Assembly (NCBI GenBank): GCA_965213765.1
Contig: OZ243926.1
Coordinates: forward strand, 3,038,001 to 3,102,000
DNA length: 64,000 nt
Direction: 5' to 3'
DNA from: JAJDXO01 sp965213765
GTDB lineage: Bacteria > Pseudomonadota > Alphaproteobacteria > Rhodospirillales > UBA2165
Part shown: piece by piece, positions 26,626 through 34,830 of the stretch
How the letters are laid out: each line of letters opens with the position of its first letter
Position numbering within the stretch: position 1 is the first letter of the stretch
The notes under the pieces: model-generated
Database searches by the model: none
Told to the model about the DNA's origin: nothing
What the model saw: only the letters and a program-made list of their open reading frames with translations
Position numbers and translations under genes: made by a program

Positions 26626-26799
26626 CTAAGTGACATTCTGCGTCGGTCTGATCTGCCGCCTCCGGCTGACCCAAGTTGTCGCGGAATTCCAGGACCTGAC
26701 GAAGCACGCGCAGATCATGGCAATGCTCGTTCAGTATCCCGGGCGCCACACAGGTGGCCTGGGCGCCGCCCCACACCCCGCCGAGAGCCAGATTTAACC

Positions 26800-26833
26800 A
26801 CCAAGCCCGCCGTGCTACACACGGCGGGCTTGG
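26800..26833. terminator. Perfect 13-bp stem hairpin near the right end of the island
   Basis: CCAAGCCCGCCGT (26800-26812) and ACGGCGGGCTTGG (26821-26833) form a perfect stem around an 8-base loop. No T-run follows on either strand, so it may be an intrinsic terminator without tail or a protein-binding palindrome. The 170 bases between here and the end of traD contain no recognisable gene. Confidence 0.45.
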
Positions 26834-26883
26834 GCAACCGGCGCCAGCCGCCGATTGACAGCAAGCGGATAAGGGCCGCTCAC

Positions 26884-27060
26884 ATGCCGAAATATCTATC
26901 CAAAGATCAAACGGAAGACCAGGGCCAAATCGCCCTGCTGCTTAAATTCGCGCCGCTGAAACTGCGGACGCACGGCCCCCGGACCGCGCACGAAATGCCA
27001 TGGGTCGGCCGAAAGACCGACTCCGGCTACTGGTTCCAGAGCGGTAGGTGGTCTCCATAG
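26884..27060 (+). CDS. Possible small protein (58 aa) at the right end of the island
   Basis: The ATG at 26884 opens MPKYLSKDQTEDQGQIALLL and ends in SGYWFQSGRWSP. No recognised family and no strong ribosome-binding site. Composition is unlike the shadow frames (Lys, Gln, Tyr and Trp present), which favours a real gene, but it is short. Confidence 0.35.
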   Translation: MPKYLSKDQTEDQGQIALLLKFAPLKLRTHGPRTAHEMPWVGRKTDSGYWFQSGRWSP

Positions 27061-27128
27061 TCATCGCCGCGCCCGAATGCGCTGACGTTCACCCTATTCC
27101 GCTTCCGAAGTGCTTACGAAAAAAACAA

Positions 27129-27169
27129 TTAAAATAATTATACAATAATTACAGTGAGTTAAAATAATT
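27129..27169. repeat. AT-rich direct repeat next to the right att core
   Basis: TTAAAATAATT occurs at 27129-27139 and 27159-27169, thirty bases apart, in an 80-base stretch of very low GC that ends at the att core. AT-rich spacing of about three helical turns suggests bending or arm-site function; inferred. Confidence 0.5.
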
Positions 27170-27176
27170 TCATAGA

Positions 27177-27206
27177 CTAAATTCCATTTGCATGGAGCAC
27201 ACTCAT
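27177..27206 (-). pseudogene. Stub of the original btuD start
   Basis: On the minus strand the native ATG at 27206 overlaps the btuC TGA (ATGA) and reads MSVLHANGI before a TAG at 27179-27177. Residues HANG match btuD residues at the left end of the island, after which island DNA diverges. This is the severed 5' end of btuD. Confidence 0.9.
27183..27197. repeat. attR-type core of the integrated island (15-bp direct repeat)
   Basis: TCCATTTGCATGGAG, identical and in the same orientation as 10769-10783. To the right is native btuC-btuD junction sequence; to the left is AT-rich island DNA. Confidence 0.9.
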
Positions 27207-28222
27207 GCCATCGATCTCCGGACCTTGAAGATCAGGAACAGGAAAAACGGCGCACCGACGAGTGCGGTCAGCACGCCGAGCTTCATCTCGACACCGGTGG
27301 GGATCAGCCGGACGCCGATGTCGGCCGCAAGCAGGAGCGCCGCTCCCCCGAACGTGCTGGCGAGCAAAAGGCGGCGCGGTTCGTGGCCGACGAAAGGACG
27401 AAGCAAGTGGGGGACAACAAGGCCGACGAAACCAACCACGCCCGCGACGGCGACTCCGGCCCCGACGGCCAGGGCGGTGCCGGCGATCAGTTGAACCCGT
27501 ACGCGTTTCAAATCGAAGCCGAGGGTGCTCGCCATGTCCTCACCGAGGGTCAGGGCATCCAGGGCGCGGCCGGAGGTGAGCAGCAACAGGGCGCCCGCCG
27601 CCATGAACGGCAGCGACAGGAAGAAGTGATCCATGCTCCGGTCTTTGAGCGAGCCCAACAGCCAAAAGACGATCTCGGAGGCCGACAGGGCGTCGGGCGA
27701 CAGGTTGATCGCCAGCGAAATCAGCGCCCCGGCAAGAGAGCTCAACGCAATCCCCGCCAGTATGAGCGTCAGGACGCTGGGATCCCGCCCCGCCAATGCG
27801 AACAGCAGGGCAATCGCAATCACCGCGCCGGCAATGGCGGCGAGCGGCAGGGCCAGCGGAAATAAACCGAACAGACCAAAGTAAAGGACGATCACCGCGC
27901 CGAGGGCGGCGGAGGAAGAGGCGCCGATGATTCCCGGCTCGGCCAGTGGATTGCGCAGCAGTCCCTGAAGCGCCGCGCCAGCAAGCCCGAGCGTGCCGCC
28001 GATGGCGAGCGCCAGGAGAACCCGGGGCAGGCGAATTTCCTGCATGATGATTGCGGCCGTGGAGTTGTCGGCGGCGAAAAGACCGCTGATGGGAACCGCC
28101 ACTTCCCCGATCATCAACGAGGCGCCCGCAAGCACCGCCACCAGCACGGCCAGGCCCGCCAATAGGGGTAGATCCGCCAACAGGGGCGGGCCGCTCATTG
28201 GGTTCGAAGAACCCGAACTCAT
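27203..28222 (-). CDS. btuC: Cobalamin ABC transporter permease (FecCD/BtuC family)
   Basis: Transmembrane subunit of the corrinoid importer, 339 residues, with about ten hydrophobic helices. Family markers include IRLPRVLLALAIGGTLGLAG, LLRNPLAEPGIIG, and the ATPase-contacting GFVGLVVPHLLRPFVGHEPR. Its ATG overlaps the btuF TGA, and its own TGA overlaps the surviving btuD start stub, so the operon order was btuF-btuC-btuD before the island arrived. BtuC and FecD-type permeases look alike; the riboswitch decides for B12. Confidence 0.92.
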   Translation of the reverse strand: MSSGSSNPMSGPPLLADLPLLAGLAVLVAVLAGASLMIGEVAVPISGLFAADNSTAAIIMQEIRLPRVLLALAIGGTLGLAGAALQGLLRNPLAEPGIIGASSSAALGAVIVLYFGLFGLFPLALPLAAIAGAVIAIALLFALAGRDPSVLTLILAGIALSSLAGALISLAINLSPDALSASEIVFWLLGSLKDRSMDHFFLSLPFMAAGALLLLTSGRALDALTLGEDMASTLGFDLKRVRVQLIAGTALAVGAGVAVAGVVGFVGLVVPHLLRPFVGHEPRRLLLASTFGGAALLLAADIGVRLIPTGVEMKLGVLTALVGAPFFLFLIFKVRRSMA

Positions 28223-29079
28223 TGGTTCACACCAGGCGTTGCGGGGCCGCGCGTGATCTCGGCGAGTGTATCGATGGCAACCGGCGTTGCCTCGCCGCCG
28301 CAGAGCCAGAAGGCGACGGGAAACTCGATTCGTCCGGATTTACCCAAGGATCGGCCGAGCGCCGGATGGCGGATGATCTGGGCGCCGATCCGGGGCCGCA
28401 TGGGGTTTCTAACCGTGTCGTCAAGCAGGTAATCCGGCTTGCCGACGAGCAGGATCTCCAAGGGGACGTAGCCGCCCCGCTCATAGCCTAGTCTGGTCGC
28501 GATATTGTCGATCCCGGCTGCGGACATGATGGCATTGACCAGGGTATCGGCGCCGAAGGAGTAGCCGTGGCCGCGGTAGATGACGGCCGTCGGCCGTTGC
28601 CCGCCGGGTACGGCGGCGGTGTCGGCCGCAAAACCGTCGATCGATGAGGCGAGCCGCTCCCCCCGTTCGGGGTGCCCCAATATCCCGGCCACCCGCCGTA
28701 TCTGCGCCGATAGTTCGCCGAGGGTCTTCGGCCGTTTGGTTCGAACGATCCTGATATCGAACCGCTGAAGAAATTCCCGGGTGCGGCGGCTGAAGGGACC
28801 GGTGAAGACCAGGTCGGGACCGGCGGCAATGACCTCCTCGGCGCTTCTTTGGTTGGCCGGGATGCCGCGGGCCTTTTTGTGGAGGAAGGACGTGCGGGGA
28901 TCCTCGGCGCCCTTGGCGAGGGAGATGATCTGTTCCCTGTCGGCCAGCGCCAGAACATATTGGTTGGCGCAGGCCTCGATGGACATCACCCGGGGCAATC
29001 CGTCGGCGGCTTGGACTGCGGAACTGTCGCCGACAAGTGCTACGGTCATAGCCAGGAGACGCACCCAGCTTAGTGTCAT
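28219..29079 (-). CDS. btuF: Corrinoid-binding periplasmic protein (BtuF-like)
   Basis: A 286-residue class III solute-binding protein with a signal peptide (MTLSWVRLLAMTVALVGDSS, cleaved near AVQA-A). Family motifs include RVMSIEACANQYVLALAD near the N terminus and ADLVFTG-type loop AAGPDLVFTG. It should deliver B12 from the outer-membrane receptor to BtuCD. Starts 12 bases downstream of btuB and overlaps btuC by four bases. Substrate inferred from the upstream riboswitch and neighbours. Confidence 0.87.
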   Translation of the reverse strand: MTLSWVRLLAMTVALVGDSSAVQAADGLPRVMSIEACANQYVLALADREQIISLAKGAEDPRTSFLHKKARGIPANQRSAEEVIAAGPDLVFTGPFSRRTREFLQRFDIRIVRTKRPKTLGELSAQIRRVAGILGHPERGERLASSIDGFAADTAAVPGGQRPTAVIYRGHGYSFGADTLVNAIMSAAGIDNIATRLGYERGGYVPLEILLVGKPDYLLDDTVRNPMRPRIGAQIIRHPALGRSLGKSGRIEFPVAFWLCGGEATPVAIDTLAEITRGPATPGVNQ

Positions 29080-29090
29080 ACCACTCGCCT

Positions 29091-31094
29091 CTAGAACGAA
29101 ACTGTCAATCCACCGTACACACCGAAAGGTGTCGAGGCGAATCCAGCAGCGCTTTCATAGTTATCATCCAGGATATTTTCCACTCGGGCGTGGAGCTCTA
29201 TACGCTCGGTCACCTGATAGTCCGCAGCGATATCGAACCGCCAATGCTCGCCAACGCGGACCAGGCCATCTTGGCCACCCGAGGTATCATAGACATCCTT
29301 GTGGTCCGATTCCCACTCACCATCGAATCGAAGATTCGCCTTCCCCTTCAGGAACGAATAGTCGACACCGAAATTCACCCTGTGGCGGGGAACCCGGTCG
29401 ATCTCGATATGATCCTGATCCAGGGCGAGCGTGTAGGTGTGGTTAAGAAAGAAGTCGACCGTGCGATCATCGCTCTTGTAGACGGCGATGTTGACAAAAT
29501 CTTCGACGCCGCGGCTCTCCATTTGGTCGCGGTTGATGTATCGGTATGGCAACGAGTCGATGTATGTGCATAAAAACGAGTTAGGAACAATCTGGTTCTT
29601 TACGGCGTTCCGGAAATAGGTGGCGCCAAACTCAACGCGGCCGTTCACGGCCTTTTGCTCAAATCCGGCGTCCCACAGCCGGGTGCGTTCCGGGCGAAGA
29701 TTCTCGGTGTAGCCGCACCCGAAGAGTTGAAAGAGCGAGGGTGCGGCAAACCCGGTTGCGTAACTCGACTTCAAGACGGTCCGGGTCTCCTTGAGGTCGT
29801 AGGAAACTCCGCCGCGATAGGTCCACGCGCCGTCCGTCAAATCAGGATGGACACCATCGAAATGATCGAAACTGAGACCGGCCGTGATGGATACCCGGTC
29901 GAGGAACCGATTCTGGGTTTGGACGAAGTAGTTTCGGTGACTTGTCCGCTTGTCCAGTGTCTCCGCGGGATTGGCCGTGGTGCCGCGCCAGAGGCGCGCA
30001 TAGCGTTCCTGGTCATATCCGGTACCGAAGCCGAGCAGATGTCCGTCGGCAACCTCGAAGGTTCCGCGATAATCGATATTTCGATACCAGGCGTCGGACC
30101 CGCTGTACCGGGGGTCGAACTCGCTGTCGGAAGCTGTCAACGAAGTCCGCCGGACGCTCGTGTTGGTGCCGGACAGGGTGAGGTTGTTTTCCATGCGGCC
30201 GTCGAGAATGTCCTGGCTTCCGATCAGGGAGTATGAGTAGACCTCTTTATCTTTCGTCCGATCGTCATCCACGGCCCGTCGCCTGGTAGACCTGTCAAAC
30301 TCCGAAAACAGCGTCGTGTGATCGAACGTCAACCGAACTTCCGAGGCCGGCGACGGCTGAATGCCGCCGTTGAAACCAAAGGCATAGTTTCGCGCGCCAT
30401 CGTTTTCCGTCGGCCGGTCGAAGCCCGGCGGAATTCGGTTTTCGTTGGCCGCCGAAAAGCCTTCGGTGGAGAAAGCAGATCCTGACAAGGCGTAATCGTA
30501 GCCCATCCCGTTCTCAAGGAGGCCGCTGCCGCCACCGGACAGGTCGCTTCGAAAGGTGCTATCGGTCCCACCTTCCAGTCTTAGCTTACCAGCGAACTCG
30601 CCAACGCCCTTCTTGGTGATGATGTTGATGACGGCGCCATTGGCCCGGGAGCCATACAAAGTCGCCTGGGGGCCTCGGATGATCTCGATCCGCTCGATAT
30701 TGGACACCATCAGGTGCTCAAAATTGAAGCGCCCGCGAAAGTCTCCGGGATCGTTCTGCCGCACACCGTTCATGAGCACCAGTGTCTGCTCTTCCTCGAG
30801 CCCGCGGAACTTGGCGACCGAGGATGTGCCGGTCGGGCCATTTTGCTGAATATTGACGCCCGGCGTGCGGCGCAAAATATCCGCAACCGCCGGCAATTGC
30901 ATTTTCTCCAGCTCTTCCGCCGTGATAACGGTGACGGAACTGCCCAACAGCGTCTTGAGGGTCGGGGTTCGCGTTGCCGTGACGACTATGTCCTCGCCAA
31001 TCGTCGGCGACTGGGCGAGCGCCGTATCGGCAAGCGTCCCGACGGCAAATGCGGCGCCCAACGCCGCCGATACGAAAATTTCTTGAAGGTTCAT
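29091..31094 (-). CDS. btuB: TonB-dependent cobalamin receptor (BtuB-like)
   Basis: Outer-membrane beta-barrel that imports corrinoids using TonB. The 667-residue protein has a signal peptide (MNLQEIFVSAALGAAFAVGT), the TonB box region DIVVTATRTPT, a plug domain (TVITAEELEKMQLPAVADIL, PGVNIQQNG, RGLEEEQTLVLMNGVRQNDP), and a C-terminal strand ending in aromatic TVSF. The ATG at 31094 is chosen since it starts the signal peptide; an upstream in-frame start at 31127 adds non-signal residues. First gene behind the second cobalamin riboswitch. Confidence 0.93.
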   Translation of the reverse strand: MNLQEIFVSAALGAAFAVGTLADTALAQSPTIGEDIVVTATRTPTLKTLLGSSVTVITAEELEKMQLPAVADILRRTPGVNIQQNGPTGTSSVAKFRGLEEEQTLVLMNGVRQNDPGDFRGRFNFEHLMVSNIERIEIIRGPQATLYGSRANGAVINIITKKGVGEFAGKLRLEGGTDSTFRSDLSGGGSGLLENGMGYDYALSGSAFSTEGFSAANENRIPPGFDRPTENDGARNYAFGFNGGIQPSPASEVRLTFDHTTLFSEFDRSTRRRAVDDDRTKDKEVYSYSLIGSQDILDGRMENNLTLSGTNTSVRRTSLTASDSEFDPRYSGSDAWYRNIDYRGTFEVADGHLLGFGTGYDQERYARLWRGTTANPAETLDKRTSHRNYFVQTQNRFLDRVSITAGLSFDHFDGVHPDLTDGAWTYRGGVSYDLKETRTVLKSSYATGFAAPSLFQLFGCGYTENLRPERTRLWDAGFEQKAVNGRVEFGATYFRNAVKNQIVPNSFLCTYIDSLPYRYINRDQMESRGVEDFVNIAVYKSDDRTVDFFLNHTYTLALDQDHIEIDRVPRHRVNFGVDYSFLKGKANLRFDGEWESDHKDVYDTSGGQDGLVRVGEHWRFDIAADYQVTERIELHARVENILDDNYESAAGFASTPFGVYGGLTVSF

Positions 31095-31180
31095 TCCGAC
31101 CCCCTGCAATGATGACCAACACATCACCGCACGCGGTCTATCCGCGCCACCCGGTCGTCCCGCCCCGGTGGCAGGTGATG

Positions 31181-31345
31181 CTGGCTACGGCAGGTCTCCT
31201 GACTCGCGGGTCTCTGGAAAATCTTCGCCTTCCCGGTTCCCCAGTGGCTTTTCTAAAGATTTCCTCGCCGCTCACAGTTGCGGGCGCAGTCTCGGCTTTA
31301 ACCGAGTTCCCTATTATCCCCTCGCGGGGGCCATAGCTGGGCCAA
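31181..31345 (-). promoter_or_regulatory. Adenosylcobalamin riboswitch upstream of btuB
   Basis: On the minus strand the cobalamin riboswitch blocks appear: GCCGAGACTGCGCCCGCAAC and TGTGAGCGG (about 31263-31296), AGCCACTGGG (31239-31250), CGGGAAGGCG (31225-31235) and GAGTCAGGAGACC (31193-31205). It lies about 90 bases before the btuB ATG. Before the island insertion it could have controlled btuB-btuF-btuC-btuD-cobC-cobD as one unit; now its transcript meets island DNA after btuC. The 190 bases beyond its upstream end hold no gene. Confidence 0.95.
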
Positions 31346-31536
31346 AAGATGAAGATCGATGACTGACTTGTCAATTCGTGGGCGACGAACCCGGCTATTC
31401 AGCCGTCGCCATCAAATGTCCGGGCTGCCTGGCAGGATGGCGCCGATGCGTTGCCCGAGGCGCCAAGAGCGGCCATGAAGACCGAAGGCCCGTCAATCGC
31501 GGAGGTGTTGGCCGACCCGCTGTTGACTTAGGGGCT

Positions 31537-33150
31537 TCAGGCCATGTTGAGAGGCAGCGGACTCCGATCCACGTGATCAATGGAGCGCCGGACCATGCGC
31601 TCCAGCATTTCGGCCTTCACGTCCGCATGGTCCGGGTCGTCCCAGAGGTTTCTGAGCTCCGAGGGATCGTTTTCGAGATCGTAGAGTTCGGCCAATTCGG
31701 ACTTGCCATAGAGTGTCATCCGCCAACGCTTGGTCACCATCGACCGGACTTGAACCGGGGCCGGGATGCCGAGGGTTGCGTGCTGGCTCTCCTCTTCGAC
31801 GACAATATCGCCCGATCCCGTATCGGCGCCGGTTTCCATGTCGGTTAGCAGGGTCCGGCCTTGAACGCCGTTATAGGCCCCGAGCCCCGCCCGGTGAAGA
31901 ATGGTCGGGCCGATATCTATGGTGCTGGCCAATGAAGAAAGTGTGGAGCCGGCGGCGCCGTTGGCCGCGGGATCGCTCCAGATGAACGGCACCTTGATCG
32001 TTGCTTGCAGGTGCAGCGGCCCTTTCAGCATCAGCCCGTGATCGCCCAGAAAATCACCGTGATCGGCGGTGAAGACGATGACCGTATTGTCGAACTGATC
32101 GAAGTCTTTGAGCTTTTGGACGACCCGAGCCAGTGCGTCGTCGATCATGGTGATCATGCCGCAGGTAAGGGCGATGGCCTCCTTGGCTTCCCGCTCGTCG
32201 ACCCGCAGGAAGACCATGGTCCGATCACGATCAAAGTTGGGGTTGTTGTCCTCCGTCGCTCGCGCGAGATCGATGGCGTTGGCGACGTTTGGCCGGTCCG
32301 AATGGAAACTCGCCGGCAGTTCCACCTGATCCGGGCTGTACATGTCCCAATACTTGCCGGGCGGCGTGAAGGGATGATGGGGATCGGGAAATGAAAGCAT
32401 GAGAAAGAACGGATTGCCGCCGCCTTCGGCCGACCAGTCCGTCAGGCACTGGATCGCATGATCCCGGATATAGGAGGTCGGATAAAGCTCCTCCGGAACC
32501 GATGTCCGCCACGCCTGCGGCGCCACATAATCCGAGGGCTGTGCGTTGTCCCTGCCCCGCAATTTGTCGGGATCTTGACCTTTGTCTCTCAGCCAGTGGG
32601 GGTAATCGGCGCCAACCATGTCACCATGTCCCGAGCACAGATGCACGCGGTCGAAGCCGTAGAAAGGCAGATGCATTTTCCGGCGCTCTTCGACCCAACG
32701 TGCCGGTTTTTCCTGATCATAGAGGGTCATGTCCGAGGTGTAGGGTTTGAGCGCCTCCGCGAAATTCCCGTTGAGCACTCTTAAATCGTCACCACGGCTG
32801 GTGTCATAACGAGGCGCGCCGTCGGTCATGTTTTGCAGGTGGCTCTTGCCTGACAGCGCCGTCCGGTAGCCGTCGGCCCGCAGTAAGTCGACAAAGGTGT
32901 TTGCCTGGAGCGGCAGCGGTAGCCCATTGCCGCGGGCGCCGGTCACGGAAGGCAGCCGGCCGGTCATCAGACTCGCGCGGTTGGGCATGCAGACCGGCGA
33001 CGCCACATAGAACCGGTCGAACCGGGTGCCGCGTTCGGCAAGGCTGTCGATGGTCGGGGTTTTCAGAAATGGGTGTCCGGAGCAGCCGAGATAGTCGGCC
33101 CGGTGCTGATCGGTAATGACGAAAAGGAAGTTCGGCCGTTTCTCAGCCAT
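31537..33150 (-). CDS. Sulfatase-family hydrolase (formylglycine type)
   Basis: A 537-residue alkaline-phosphatase-superfamily sulfatase. NFLFVITDQHRADYLG at the N terminus holds metal ligands, CMPNR at residues 54-58 is the C-x-P-x-R formylglycine motif, followed by ASLMTGRLPS. VFTADHGDFLGDHGL near the C-terminal third is the second metal site. No signal peptide is apparent, so it is probably cytoplasmic. Substrate unknown (choline sulfate, aryl sulfate or phosphonate monoester are possible in this family). The ATG at 33150 is selected because the upstream extension from 33270 is low in family similarity. No operon partner is clear; it is separated from the decarboxylase by a terminator-like hairpin. 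Confidence 0.88.
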   Translation of the reverse strand: MAEKRPNFLFVITDQHRADYLGCSGHPFLKTPTIDSLAERGTRFDRFYVASPVCMPNRASLMTGRLPSVTGARGNGLPLPLQANTFVDLLRADGYRTALSGKSHLQNMTDGAPRYDTSRGDDLRVLNGNFAEALKPYTSDMTLYDQEKPARWVEERRKMHLPFYGFDRVHLCSGHGDMVGADYPHWLRDKGQDPDKLRGRDNAQPSDYVAPQAWRTSVPEELYPTSYIRDHAIQCLTDWSAEGGGNPFFLMLSFPDPHHPFTPPGKYWDMYSPDQVELPASFHSDRPNVANAIDLARATEDNNPNFDRDRTMVFLRVDEREAKEAIALTCGMITMIDDALARVVQKLKDFDQFDNTVIVFTADHGDFLGDHGLMLKGPLHLQATIKVPFIWSDPAANGAAGSTLSSLASTIDIGPTILHRAGLGAYNGVQGRTLLTDMETGADTGSGDIVVEEESQHATLGIPAPVQVRSMVTKRWRMTLYGKSELAELYDLENDPSELRNLWDDPDHADVKAEMLERMVRRSIDHVDRSPLPLNMA

Positions 33151-33270
33151 CGCTTTCGGTGCCTCCCGTGGCCCACGTTTATCTTGTTGCGCGCAACTAT
33201 GCAGAAGGCGGCCCGTGGCGGCTACCCGACCCGCCGGAGTTCTCGAAAGTTGTCCGAGATTCGGACACAA

Positions 33271-33302
33271 AATGGGCGGCCGTGTCGTGACGGCCGCCCA
33301 TT
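33271..33302 (-). terminator. Intrinsic terminator after the decarboxylase gene
   Basis: AATGGGCGGCCGT (33271-33283) and ACGGCCGCCCATT (33290-33302) form a perfect 13-bp stem with a 6-base loop, ten bases beyond the decarboxylase stop on the minus strand. A short T-run (ATTTTG) follows on that strand. Confidence 0.75.
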
Positions 33303-33312
33303 TGGACCGGCG

Positions 33313-34296
33313 TCAGTCGAGGTCCAGATCGAACAGTTCGATCGCGTTGGTGCGCCCGATCCTGAGTTTTTCCTCGCCCGAAACAGCTTCCGTCGCGTCG
33401 TACCAGTCGGCCGCATCTTCCATCGTCTCGAACGGATAGTCGGCGCAGAAGAACATGCGATCGACGCCGACAACTTCGAGGCAGCACTTGAACGCCGGAT
33501 CCTGGAAGTTGCCCGATGTCGTGATGTAGAAGTGATCAAGGAAATATTCACCCAGCGGCCGATTGCCCCGGTATTCGCGGCGCGAGAACTCCATCCGCGC
33601 ATCAATCCGCCAGAGATCGTAAGGGATGTGTTCGCCCAGGTGGCCGATGATGATCTTCAGGTTGGGATAGTCGTCGAACATTCCCGATCCGCACATACGG
33701 AGCGAGTGAATGGATGTTTCAACGGCGAATCCCCACGGCGAACTCTTGAGCCAAGGATGACCGTCATAGATCGGCGCGCGCGACGCTAGCTGCATGCGCG
33801 GGTGGAGATAGAACGGCACGTCCAGCTCCGACACGGTGCCCCAGAACGGTCGTAGCTCCGGTTCATCAAGGTACAGAACATTGTCCTCTTGGCCGGTTTG
33901 CTGGAAGCCGTTGACCATGGCGCCCTTGAATCCCATTTCCTTGACGCAGCGGGTCAGCTCTTCGGACGCCACATCCGGATTGTGCATCGGGAGCGCCGCG
34001 AACGCCGCAAAGCGGTCCGGATGGCGCGCAACGGCTTCCGCCATTGCGTCGTTGGCTTTCTTGGCCACCTCGACGGCCTGAACGACATCCCGGATGCCCT
34101 GAACGCCCGGTGCGTTGTTGGAGAGGATGGCGAATTCAATTCCCGTCTTGTCCATGATTTCCAGACGCTCGTCGTCCATATCAAGAATTTGACGGGTGAA
34201 TTCGTCCCACTTCCCCGAATCGCCGGCGAACGCGCGGGTGTCTTCCAGGGTTTCGGGGATCGCCATGTGTTCTTCAAAAACGATTTTGCCTTTCAT
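33313..34296 (-). CDS. Amidohydrolase-family decarboxylase (dihydroxybenzoate/resorcylate type)
   Basis: A 327-residue ACMSD-superfamily protein with Glu8 and His10 in FEEHMAIPE, DVPFYLHPR (third metal His), KIIIGHLGE, and FCADYPFE with the catalytic Asp. This pattern matches 2,6-dihydroxybenzoate (gamma-resorcylate), 2,3-dihydroxybenzoate and salicylate decarboxylases, which are metal-dependent and non-oxidative. The substrate cannot be fixed from sequence alone. It lies alone on the minus strand with a terminator after it; nearby genes (sulfatase, Gfo/Idh/MocA oxidoreductase) may belong to the same aromatic or cyclic-compound catabolism, but this is not certain. Confidence 0.87.
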   Translation of the reverse strand: MKGKIVFEEHMAIPETLEDTRAFAGDSGKWDEFTRQILDMDDERLEIMDKTGIEFAILSNNAPGVQGIRDVVQAVEVAKKANDAMAEAVARHPDRFAAFAALPMHNPDVASEELTRCVKEMGFKGAMVNGFQQTGQEDNVLYLDEPELRPFWGTVSELDVPFYLHPRMQLASRAPIYDGHPWLKSSPWGFAVETSIHSLRMCGSGMFDDYPNLKIIIGHLGEHIPYDLWRIDARMEFSRREYRGNRPLGEYFLDHFYITTSGNFQDPAFKCCLEVVGVDRMFFCADYPFETMEDAADWYDATEAVSGEEKLRIGRTNAIELFDLDLD

Positions 34297-34830
34297 GGTG
34301 GCATTCTCCTGCTAGCTAATTCGTCCGTCATAATCCTCGGGCGACCGACGCCTCAAGGACTCGAAATTTAAGAAAACCATTTGTGATTGGTACCGGTTTC
34401 GCGTAGCCGCCTCGGTGCGGATGCAACCTCGTTCCCGGTGAATCGGCCCCTCCCTGGGTCCTTATTGTTCGTTGCCCGAGCAATTTCATCAGAAGCCACG
34501 GAGCAAATCCACTTCGCTGTCCGATATTCTGCTTCGAGTCCGAATCCCGGACATGTTTGCGTCCGATCAGTTGCGGGCCATGAGTGCAGTGCGGGGAATA
34601 CATGCGGTTATGGCATCCGCCGGCTCTTCTCCGGCATGCCGGATTGAGACCGCCGATCCCGCCGGCTTGAAACAGGTTGGGATAATCGGATTGGCTCATG
34701 GGGGGGTCTCCCGGACACGTCAGGTTTGGTTGTTTTCCCGGAGGGAAAATTTCGTAGATAGTTATGCCGGTACCGGGGCTTCTCAAGAGCGTACCGCCCG
34801 GTGGGCGCTGAATCGTAAACGGAGGGAAAT
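34297..34830. other. Non-coding gap between divergent genes
   Basis: About 530 bases between the divergent decarboxylase and Gfo/Idh/MocA genes. Short open frames here have no family features and conflict with each other. The stretch probably carries promoters for both directions; GGAGGG at 34821-34826 is the ribosome-binding site of the next gene. No operator or repeat was recognised. Confidence 0.5.

Larger units (their letters stand above)
10769..27197. mobile_element. Integrated genomic island in btuD (decayed integrative/mobilizable element)
   Basis: About 16.4 kb bounded by a perfect 15-bp repeat. Joining the two outer flanks restores an ordinary btuC-btuD junction with ATGA overlap and the coding string MSVLHANGLTVIR. 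Contents from left: two tyrosine recombinases, small unknown genes, a CxxC-repeat protein, IS110 and recombinase remnants, an RHH-like protein, VapBC-type genes, an IS256 remnant, methyltransferase/helicase/truncated nuclease, truncated MobF relaxase and truncated TraD. With the relaxase and coupling protein broken, self-transfer is unlikely. Excision may still be possible because both integrases and both core sites look intact. Confidence 0.9.

Noticed and set aside
24835..27060. A 741-codon plus-strand frame antisense to traD.
   Set aside because: It mirrors the traD codon pattern of GC-rich DNA, has no family motifs and ignores the clear TraD Walker motifs on the other strand. Only its last 58 codons (26884-27060) are kept as a possible small gene.
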